Shown in pieces: positions 1 to 4,818 of a DNA stretch of 7,389 nt. Location of the stretch: NCBI GenBank assembly GCA_024278015.1, contig JAJRUC010000136.1, forward strand, positions 1 through 7,389. The letters are read 5' to 3'. This DNA comes from Chloroflexota bacterium (GTDB taxonomy: Bacteria > Chloroflexota > Anaerolineae > 4572-78). The position numbers were made by a program, and so were the translations under genes. The notes under the pieces were generated by a model. The model saw only the letters and a program-made list of their open reading frames with translations, was not told where the DNA came from and made no database searches. Position 1 is the first letter of the stretch. Every line of letters starts with the position of its first letter.

Positions 1-200
1 GAAATTCGTGTTAACCTGTGCCCGGAACGGGTATTCGCGACAGAAATCTTTTCAACTGCGTAAGTTCCAGTATTTTGGTTCAATGGCGCGGCTTCCAGCG
101 CCCCTTTCCATTGCTGAATCCAGTAGTGCCAAAAGTTATTATAATCGTTGCCGGGCGAGTACCCAAATACCGTCAGGCTGCTTTTATTTATGTTGAGCAT
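1..200 (-). CDS. Unrecognised protein, N-terminal 66 residues only (gene leaves the window)
   Basis: The minus strand is open from an ATG at 198-200 to the window edge. It reads MLNINKSSLTVFGYSPGNDY, then an aromatic-rich stretch (NNFWHYWIQQWKGALE) and a more polar segment ending near SGHRLTRI. An in-frame TAA lies two codons upstream of the ATG, so this is the first possible start. The composition looks like a folded soluble protein: several Trp, Tyr and Phe, mixed charges, no signal peptide and no membrane segment in the visible part. No convincing Shine-Dalgarno precedes the ATG, which is a weak point. Overlapping plus-strand frames look like shadows of this one. I do not recognise a family. 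It is divergent from the small-RNA promoter at 223-251 and may share the dyad there. The gene could also be a fragment or decayed, which needs the sequence before position 1. Confidence 0.5.
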   Translation of the reverse strand, partial: MLNINKSSLTVFGYSPGNDYNNFWHYWIQQWKGALEAAPLNQNTGTYAVEKISVANTRSGHRLTRI

Positions 201-222
201 AGCTTAAACTTTTGAAAATCTC

Positions 223-251
223 TTGAAAAACGACGCAAAATCTGGTATACT
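223..251 (+). promoter_or_regulatory. Strong sigma70-type promoter for the 258-496 RNA
   Basis: The -35 is TTGAAA (223-228) and the -10 is TATACT (246-251), separated by exactly 17 nt. A TG at 243-244 makes the -10 an extended type. Transcription would start near 258-260. A second TTGAAAA lies 11 nt upstream (212-218). No protein start with a well-spaced ribosome binding site follows, so the promoter most likely drives the structured RNA. Confidence 0.75.
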
Positions 252-259
252 GGTACCAG
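242..259. promoter_or_regulatory. Operator-like dyad over the -10 and start site
   Basis: CTGGTA (242-247) and TACCAG (254-259) form a perfect 6-bp inverted repeat with a 6-nt centre, covering the -10 and the expected start site. A perfect 10-bp palindrome, CTGGTACCAG, sits at 250-259. A repressor bound here would block the RNA promoter and could also affect the divergent gene at 1-200. No regulator is encoded in the window, so this is inferred from position and symmetry only. Confidence 0.4.
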
Positions 260-496
260 ATAAACGCGTTTATGCTAAAAGAAAGGAGTACCTTATCGAA
301 TTGAATCTGTTTATCGATCATAGGTAGCCTGGGGAATTGCGTGGTTTATTATGTCATCCCGGATGGCATAATCAAGGGACACCGCCTTAGCGGAGAGCAA
401 AGGCCCAGGTGGTTCAAACCGGCAATGGAAGTTTAGTAAAACGCAACAAGTGAATAGATAATACAAAATCGCCACGGTAATCGTGGCGATTTTTTT
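258..496 (+). ncRNA. Candidate structured non-coding RNA with pseudoknot, family not recognised
   Basis: A strong promoter start (about 258) and an intrinsic terminator ending at 496 bound a transcript of about 240 nt without a credible protein gene. Pairings seen by eye, in order: palindromic hairpin 260-273; hairpin 289-293/322-326 continued by 295-299/314-318; helix GCCUGGG 327-333 with CCCAGGU 404-410; an 11-bp hairpin 348-358/362-372 with a CCG loop and one G-U pair; hairpin CCGC-CUUA-GCGG 382-393; and a long-range helix UUGCGU 337-342 plus UUU 345-347 with AAAACGCAA 438-446, leaving GG bulged. This last helix crosses 327-333/404-410, so the two together make a pseudoknot. I checked it against the key motifs I remember for tmRNA, RNase P RNA, SRP RNA, 6S RNA and common riboswitches and found no match. 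A trans-acting regulatory RNA is more likely than a riboswitch, because the terminator closes it and no plus-strand gene follows closely. Confidence 0.6.
465..496 (+). terminator. Intrinsic terminator of the structured RNA
   Basis: The stem AUCGCCACG (468-476) pairs perfectly with CGUGGCGAU (482-490) around the 5-nt loop GUAAU. A run of seven T (490-496) follows. Four A before the stem (465-468) extend the pairing into the T run and could give weak termination on the other strand. This defines the 3' end of the RNA starting near 258. Confidence 0.9.
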
Positions 497-544
497 GTCT
501 GGGCGCAAGCATTTGTAACTGTGAATAACGCTCTTTGGCCGTCT

Positions 545-635
545 GCCCCCCCTGATGAGAAACCGCTTCGCGTCAATCTCCCCCTTTCATGAGGGAAGTA
601 AAATCCTCCCTCCTCATGAGGGGGGCTGAGGGGGG
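545..635. repeat. C/G-rich imperfect inverted repeat with CATGAGG arms
   Basis: Seven C (546-552) followed by TGATGAG on the left nearly mirror CTCATGAGGGGGGC (613-626) on the right, with one mismatch. A second run of six G (630-635) follows. Inside, CATGAGG (588-594) pairs with CCTCATG (612-618), and CCTCATGAGG at 612-621 is itself a palindrome. The block ends 7 nt beyond the stop codon of the minus-strand gene at 643-885 and could act as its 3' hairpin, although there is no T run. The composition contrasts sharply with its flanks and looks like a dispersed intergenic repeat. Confidence 0.55.
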
Positions 636-642
636 TGAATAG

Positions 643-885
643 TTACTTTCCCTTCCGCCCCTCAAAGAACTCAACCAGACCATACCACAACAAAAAGGCG
701 GCTACGCTTTCGTCCAGATTGCCAATCAAAGGCAGGTTGTCCGGGATAAATTCAAACACGCCCGCCGTAGGATTAAGCAAATAAAAAACGCCCAGCACCG
801 AAGCCAGATACACCAGCCACACCGGAATACCCCGATAAGAAAGGGGGGTGGTTAACATGCCTATTTTTTGATTATCACCATTCAT
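643..885 (-). CDS. Small DUF1232-type membrane protein (80 aa)
   Basis: This is a complete 80-residue protein. Residues about 20-37 form a hydrophobic segment, and residues 38-60 carry the pattern NPT-x-G-x-x-E-x-IPD-x-x-P-x-x-G-x-LDE. That matches the hallmark of DUF1232 (YkvA-like) proteins, in which a Pro and Asp-rich hairpin links two hydrophobic stretches. A second hydrophobic stretch (61-73) and a basic tail (EGRKGK) follow. The start at 883-885 has GGAGG (complement of 890-894) four bases upstream. A later Met (residue 10) is possible but has a poorer site. A perfect TATAAT lies on the minus strand at 929-934. The gene stands alone, divergent from tig. The biochemical role of DUF1232 proteins is unknown, and I infer only that it is membrane associated. 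Confidence 0.8.
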   Translation of the reverse strand: MNGDNQKIGMLTTPLSYRGIPVWLVYLASVLGVFYLLNPTAGVFEFIPDNLPLIGNLDESVAAFLLWYGLVEFFEGRKGK

Positions 886-928
886 AATGCCTCCAAACCA
901 TGTTTCTCACTTACTACAGGCTATACGT

Positions 929-934
929 ATTATA
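929..934 (-). promoter_or_regulatory. Likely -10 element for the DUF1232 gene
   Basis: The minus strand reads TATAAT exactly, 44 nt upstream of the ATG at 885, giving a leader of roughly 37 nt. No good -35 is visible 16-18 nt further upstream (around 951-957), so the call rests on the -10 and its position. Confidence 0.45.
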
Positions 935-1041
935 CTTATGGAAGTTGCAGACAGTATACTCCCAAATTCACGCAACCCAAAGAAGTCTGTCCGGCATTTT
1001 GGGGCAGACCTGAGCGGGCATGACAGAGGGTGGCTGCCCGA

Positions 1042-1053
1042 ATTTCCGGAAAT
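1042..1053. promoter_or_regulatory. 12-bp perfect palindrome upstream of the tig promoter
   Basis: ATTTCCGGAAAT is a perfect palindrome whose right edge is 22 bp upstream of the -35 at 1076. This is a typical distance for an activator or upstream repressor site. It does not resemble the CIRCE or CtsR heat-shock operators that I know. Function is inferred from symmetry and position only. Confidence 0.35.
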
Positions 1054-1075
1054 CACAGACGCATCCACCCAAAGT

Positions 1076-1104
1076 TTGACATTATGTTTACTATCAGTTA
1101 GAAT
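1076..1104 (+). promoter_or_regulatory. Sigma70-type promoter P1 for tig-clpP-clpX
   Basis: The -35 is a perfect TTGACA (1076-1081), followed by a 17-nt spacer and TAGAAT (1099-1104), 5 of 6 matches to the -10 consensus. Transcription would start near 1111, giving a leader of about 187 nt before tig. Confidence 0.75.
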
Positions 1105-1149
1105 TATGTCAAGAGAAAGGGTACTCTCTGTAGCCGTCCTCTGAAACGG

Positions 1150-1178
1150 TTGACAAACGTCGCCCAAGCGGTGAAACT
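1150..1178 (+). promoter_or_regulatory. Possible promoter P2 for tig
   Basis: A second perfect TTGACA (1150-1155) is followed at 17 nt by GAAACT (1173-1178), a weak -10 with 3 of 6 matches. It may be a secondary start or chance. Confidence 0.3.
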
Positions 1179-1190
1179 ATCGCCAGGCGG

Positions 1191-1220
1191 TTGCGATTCC
1201 TGCCACCGATGTGGTACAAT
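1191..1220 (+). promoter_or_regulatory. Possible extended -10 promoter P3, proximal to tig
   Basis: TGGTACAAT (1212-1220) combines an extended TG with TACAAT, 5 of 6 matches to the -10. TTGCGA (1191-1196) lies 18 nt upstream as a moderate -35. The start would be near 1227, giving a leader of about 70 nt that contains the hairpin GTCGG 1236-1240 / CCGAC 1260-1264 with an inner GGCC-ACCC-GGCC. Confidence 0.5.
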
Positions 1221-1297
1221 CCCAATGCAATTTTTGTCGGTAAAAAGGCCACCCGGCCCCCGACGTAATCCTGTTGGAGATAGAGAGGACATTAGAC

Positions 1298-2704
1298 TTG
1301 AAGGTAACAACAGAAACACCAAAAGACTGTGAAGTTTTGTTGACCGTAGAAATTGACGACCAGCGCAAAGACAAATTGTTGCAAAAAGCAGCGCGTCGAA
1401 TTGCCAAACAAGTGCGCATCCCCGGCTTCAGACCGGGCAAAGCGCCGTACAACTTTATGGTCAATCGTTTTGGGCTGGAAGCCATCCAGGATGAAGCCAT
1501 GGAAGAACTGACCAGCACCGTCTTTCAAAGCGCTTTGGAAGAAGCCGACGTCACCCCGTATGCAATGGCTTCATTAGAGAGCATCGACTGGGACCCCCTG
1601 GTGATGAAAATCAAAGTACCCACCGAACCGATTGTCGAACTGGGCAACTACCGCGACATTCAGCTTGATTTTGAAGAAGCAACCGTATCGGCTGAAGAAA
1701 TTGACCGCGAACTGGAACACTTGCAGGAACATTACGCCACCTTCACCCCCATCGAGCGCCCGGCAGAGACCGGCGACCTGGTTTCAGTGAGCGTCACCGA
1801 AAAAGATACCGTCACCGGAGACGTCCTTTCCGAAGATGAACCGATGGATATTACCCTGCGGGAAGCCGCCGAAGACAACGACGGGCCGGACTGGGCCACC
1901 CATCTGGCCGGCCTTTCGGCGGGCGATGAAGCCGCCTTTACCCACACCTTTGACGACGACTACCCCAACGAACAGTACGCCGGCAAAACGGTTGAAATTT
2001 TAGCGCAAACAGAGGCTGTCAAAGTAAAAGAAACGATTGAACTCAACGACGAATTCGCCGGCCTGGTGGGTGACTTTGATACCCTTGATGATCTGAAGGC
2101 TCAAATTGAAAAAGACCTGGCGGCCCGCAAACAGCGCAACATTGACGAAGACCTGCTTGAAACCATGTTGCAACGGGTTGTTGACGAAGCGAAGGTCATC
2201 AAATGGCCGGCTATCATGGAAGACCAGGAAATTGACAGCACCCTCGATTATCAGCGCAAACAGGCCGGGCTGGATATGGACAGCTATCTTAAAACGCAAG
2301 GCAAACCGTATGAAGAGCTAAGAGACGAAAAACGCGAAATCGTCCGAAAAAGTTTGAGGCGAGCTTTGGCCCTGAGCAAAGTGGTTGACCTGGAAGGTCT
2401 GGAAATTAACGGCGCCGAACTGAGGCAACAGGCCGATTTGCTGGTGATGCTCTCCGGCGGCACCGCAGAAGCCACCAGGGCCTTCAAATCGCCGGAAGGA
2501 TTGCGGAATCTGGGCAACAATATGCTTTCAGACAAAGCCCGGGGGCGCTTGCTGGCGATTGCCAAAGGAAAAATAGCGGAAACCGCCGGGACCGAAACGG
2601 CGCAGTCAGCAGATGACGGCGACCCGGCGGCAGCAGAAGCCCCCGTAGCCGAAGAAGAAGCCGCCCCTGAAGAACCGGCTGTCACCGAAGAGACCGAAAG
2701 CTGA
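1298..2704 (+). CDS. tig: Trigger factor, ribosome-associated chaperone (468 aa)
   Basis: Trigger factor sits at the ribosome exit, shields nascent chains and catalyses prolyl isomerisation. The ribosome-binding signature GFRPGKAP falls at residues 43-50 when the TTG at 1298 is taken as the start, the same numbering as I recall for the E. coli protein. An FKBP-like isomerase domain spans roughly 150-240 (ERPAETGDLVSVSV, then LAGLSAGDEAAFTHTF and YAGKTVEI). The C-terminal chaperone arms cover about 115-150 and 240-427. An Ala/Glu-rich tail (about 428-468) is low complexity and probably disordered. The start is supported by GAGAGGA (1283-1289) eight nt before TTG 1298; an in-frame TTG at 1274 has no such site and would add eight unlikely residues. 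Length is close to usual for the family, slightly long because of the tail. It is the first gene of the tig-clpP-clpX cluster. I am very sure of this call. Confidence 0.97.
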   Translation: MKVTTETPKDCEVLLTVEIDDQRKDKLLQKAARRIAKQVRIPGFRPGKAPYNFMVNRFGLEAIQDEAMEELTSTVFQSALEEADVTPYAMASLESIDWDPLVMKIKVPTEPIVELGNYRDIQLDFEEATVSAEEIDRELEHLQEHYATFTPIERPAETGDLVSVSVTEKDTVTGDVLSEDEPMDITLREAAEDNDGPDWATHLAGLSAGDEAAFTHTFDDDYPNEQYAGKTVEILAQTEAVKVKETIELNDEFAGLVGDFDTLDDLKAQIEKDLAARKQRNIDEDLLETMLQRVVDEAKVIKWPAIMEDQEIDSTLDYQRKQAGLDMDSYLKTQGKPYEELRDEKREIVRKSLRRALALSKVVDLEGLEINGAELRQQADLLVMLSGGTAEATRAFKSPEGLRNLGNNMLSDKARGRLLAIAKGKIAETAGTETAQSADDGDPAAAEAPVAEEEAAPEEPAVTEETES

Positions 2705-2711
2705 TTCGGTC

Positions 2712-2720
2712 TGGTATAAA
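2712..2720 (+). promoter_or_regulatory. Possible extended -10 promoter for clpPX
   Basis: TGGTATAAA is an extended -10 (TG-n-TATAAA) just after the tig stop codon, predicting a start near 2727. No clear -35 is visible, but extended -10 promoters need one less. It would allow clpP and clpX to be expressed apart from tig. Confidence 0.4.
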
Positions 2721-2725
2721 TTGTA

Positions 2726-2749
2726 CCTGGCAGGCTTGTGTCTGCCAGG
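2726..2749 (+). other. Hairpin between tig and clpP, not a standard terminator
   Basis: CCTGGCAG (2726-2733) and CTGCCAGG (2742-2749) form a perfect 8-bp stem with an 8-nt loop. The sequence after it (CCCCTCAATAG) has no T run, so efficient Rho-independent termination is not expected. It could be a partial attenuator, a processing or stability element, or a 5' structure on a clpP transcript starting near 2727. Confidence 0.6.
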
Positions 2750-2789
2750 CCCCTCAATAGTTTACTAATTTCATAAAAGGAGCGTGGTG

Positions 2790-3422
2790 ATGACTCGAAC
2801 CATCCCCCAAGCCCTGGTGCCAATGGTTATCGAAACAACCGGCCGCTCGGAACGGGCTTACGATATATTTTCACTCTTGTTAAAAGAACGTATCATTTTT
2901 TTGGGCACAGCCATTAATGACCAGGTGGCAAACCTGATTGTGGCCCAACTGCTGTACCTTAATCAGCAAGACCCGGAACGCCAGATTTCAATGTACATCA
3001 ACTCGCCGGGCGGCATTATTTACTCCGGGCTGGCTATTTACGACACCATGCAATCAATCAACAACCCCATCAGCACCTTTGCCGTGGGCGTAACGGCCAG
3101 TATGGCGACGGTTTTGCTGGCCGCCGGAACGCCCGGCCAACGCTACGCCCTGCCCCATGCCACCGTTCATATGCACCCGGCAGGCGGCGGCGCGCAGGGC
3201 TACACCCCCGATGTGGAAATTCAATACAAGGAAATGAAGCGTCTGCAAGAAACCATGCATCATATTCTGGCTAAACATACCCATCAGACGGTTGAAAAAA
3301 TCTCCGAAGATTTTGAACGCGACCGCTGGATGGACGCCATCAACGCCAAAGATTACGGCCTGGTTGACGAAGTGATGGGAGACCTGATTTATCATCTGGA
3401 AGACAAAAAAGAAACGGACTAA
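2790..3422 (+). CDS. clpP: ClpP, ATP-dependent Clp protease proteolytic subunit (210 aa)
   Basis: ClpP forms the two-ring barrel that degrades proteins delivered by an AAA+ unfoldase such as ClpX. The N-terminus (LVPMVIETT, SERAYDIFSLLLKERIIFLG) and the oxyanion segment SPGG (72-75) are characteristic. The catalytic triad is Ser104 (in GVTASM), His129 (in VHMHPAGG) and Asp178 (in FERDRW), with the same 25 and 49 residue spacings as in E. coli ClpP. The residues beside the triad differ from the common form: T-A-S-M-A-T replaces A-A-S-M-G-A, and H-P-A-G-G replaces H-Q-P-L-G. The start ATG at 2790 has AGGAG (2778-2782) seven nt upstream; the GTG codons at 2784 and 2787 are too close to that site. 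No long propeptide is evident. It lies 85 nt after tig and 3 nt before clpX. Very sure. Confidence 0.97.
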   Translation: MTRTIPQALVPMVIETTGRSERAYDIFSLLLKERIIFLGTAINDQVANLIVAQLLYLNQQDPERQISMYINSPGGIIYSGLAIYDTMQSINNPISTFAVGVTASMATVLLAAGTPGQRYALPHATVHMHPAGGGAQGYTPDVEIQYKEMKRLQETMHHILAKHTHQTVEKISEDFERDRWMDAINAKDYGLVDEVMGDLIYHLEDKKETD

Positions 3423-3425
3423 TCA

Positions 3426-4709
3426 ATGGCAACCCGGTTTCGCACCGACAGGCAGGCCTGCTCTTTTTGCAAACGCGACCAGGACGACGTTAATCGTCTG
3501 ATTGCGGGGCCGGACCACGTTTATATTTGCGACGAATGTGTAGCTTTGTGCAAAGATATTCTGGAAGAAGAACAGACCGCCCAAATTGCGCAAAAAATCA
3601 AATCGCCGCGCACCCTCACCCCGGAAGAAATTTACACGCGCTTGAACGAGTGGGTTGTGGGGCAAGACCGGGCCAAAAAAGTATTGTCTGTGGCCGTTTA
3701 CAACCATTACAAACGCATCGGCGTGCGCACCGATGATGTAGAACTGCAAAAAAGTAACATCCTGCTGCTGGGGCCAACCGGCTGCGGCAAAACCTTGCTG
3801 GCCCAAACGCTGGCCCGCGTGCTGGACGTACCCTTTTGCATTGCCGATGCCACCTCCCTCACCGAAGCCGGTTATGTCGGTGAAGATGTGGAAAATATCC
3901 TGTTGCGCCTGATACAGGCCGCCGATTTTGACATTGAATCTGCCGAAAAAGGCATCATTTACATTGATGAAATTGACAAGGTAGCCCGCAAAAGCGGCGA
4001 TAACCCCTCCATTACCCGCGACGTTTCCGGCGAAGGCGTGCAGCAAGCCCTGCTCAAAATCATCGAAGGCACCAAAGCCAACGTGCCGCCCCAAAGCGGG
4101 CGCAAACACCCCCATCAGGAATTTTTGCAAATTGACACCGGCAATATCCTGTTTATTTGCGGGGGCGCCTTTGATGAAATAGAAGACGTGATTTCGGAGC
4201 GCATCGGCGCCAGAGGCCAGCTTGGCTTTCAACATTCGGGGCCGCTGTCGTTGCAACGACGCGAGTTTTCCAAAGCCGAATTGTTGCGGCAGGTCACGCC
4301 GGACGACCTGGTGGATTACGGCCTCATCCCCGAATTTGTGGGCCGCTTGCCCATCACCGTCACCGCCGATGCGCTTGACAGAGAAACGTTGCGCAGCATT
4401 CTGGTTGAGCCGAAAAACGCCCTGGTCAAGCAATTCCAGCGCCTGTTCAAACTGGACGGCGTGGAACTGACCTTCACCAACGAGGCCCTGGAAGCAGCAG
4501 CGGAACTGGCCTTCCGGCAAAAAACAGGCGCTCGCGGCCTGCGCACCATCATCGAGGATATTTTACTGGATGTGATGTACGAAATTCCGTCCCGCAAAGA
4601 CATTAAAAAATGCGTCATCACCCGCACCGTCATTATGGATGAAGCCGCGCCGGAATTGTACGATGATTATGGGCGGTTGGTTGGCGGCGGCATAGGCCGG
4701 GCCGCCTAA
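3426..4709 (+). CDS. clpX: ClpX, AAA+ unfoldase of the ClpXP protease (427 aa)
   Basis: ClpX is a hexameric ATPase that recognises, unfolds and translocates substrates into ClpP. The zinc-binding domain has Cys12, Cys15, Cys35 and Cys38 (C-x2-C ... C-x2-C). The AAA+ core shows EWVVGQDRAKKVLSVAVYNHYKR (an adaptor-independent family hallmark near 75-97), Walker A GPTGCGKT (116-123), pore-1 loop GYVG (149-152), Walker B IIYIDE (177-182), the RKH loop (226-228), LGF (266-268) at the place of the ClpP-docking IGF loop, an arginine finger in FVGRLP (Arg307) and sensor 2 GAR (368-370). Length is normal for the family. Only TCA separates it from the clpP stop and no strong Shine-Dalgarno precedes the ATG, which suggests translational coupling to clpP. 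Very sure. Confidence 0.97.
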   Translation: MATRFRTDRQACSFCKRDQDDVNRLIAGPDHVYICDECVALCKDILEEEQTAQIAQKIKSPRTLTPEEIYTRLNEWVVGQDRAKKVLSVAVYNHYKRIGVRTDDVELQKSNILLLGPTGCGKTLLAQTLARVLDVPFCIADATSLTEAGYVGEDVENILLRLIQAADFDIESAEKGIIYIDEIDKVARKSGDNPSITRDVSGEGVQQALLKIIEGTKANVPPQSGRKHPHQEFLQIDTGNILFICGGAFDEIEDVISERIGARGQLGFQHSGPLSLQRREFSKAELLRQVTPDDLVDYGLIPEFVGRLPITVTADALDRETLRSILVEPKNALVKQFQRLFKLDGVELTFTNEALEAAAELAFRQKTGARGLRTIIEDILLDVMYEIPSRKDIKKCVITRTVIMDEAAPELYDDYGRLVGGGIGRAA

Positions 4710-4728
4710 ACAAACACTCACCCCTTGG

Positions 4729-4770
4729 GTAAAATAAATTAAAAACAGGGGCGGTTCGTGAACTGCCCCT
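4729..4770 (-). terminator. Intrinsic terminator of the MFS gene, possibly bidirectional
   Basis: The stem 4747-4756 (AGGGGCGGTT) pairs with 4761-4770 (AACTGCCCCT) around CGTG, with one G-U pair. On the minus strand it is followed at once by GTTTTTAATTTATTTT, an excellent T-rich tail, 48 nt past the MFS stop codon. On the plus strand the tail is only ACGGGTTTCT, so any termination after clpX would be weaker. The hairpin itself is the kind of GGGGC-GGTTC-GTGAAC unit often dispersed between genes. Confidence 0.75.
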
Positions 4771-4818
4771 ACGGGTTTCTTGCATGATTACCCGAATTTG
4801 GACAGAGATACACCCTTT

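Noticed and set aside
282..327. Short leader peptide (TTG at 301, eight codons, MNLFIDHR) after AAAGGAG
   Set aside because: The 12-nt spacing is too long, the start is TTG, and the Shine-Dalgarno lies next to bases paired in the 289-326 hairpin. No regulated gene follows the terminator.
401..423. tRNA or tmRNA-like T arm (GGTTCAAACC)
   Set aside because: The stem is only three bases around a 4-nt loop, there is no acceptor stem or CCA end, and the other arms are absent.
985..1040. Hairpins 985-992/1003-1009 and 1015-1020/1035-1040 as a terminator or riboswitch
   Set aside because: No T run follows, they lie upstream of the best tig promoter, and no riboswitch core motif is recognisable.
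1184..1210. GGTTGCGATTCC resembling a tRNA T arm
   Set aside because: The loop and stem do not fit a T arm and no cloverleaf can be drawn around it; it overlaps a plausible tig promoter.
3423..4520. Long minus-strand open frame opposite clpX (365 codons)
   Set aside because: It is a codon-bias shadow of clpX, whose motifs are complete; the translation has no recognisable domain.
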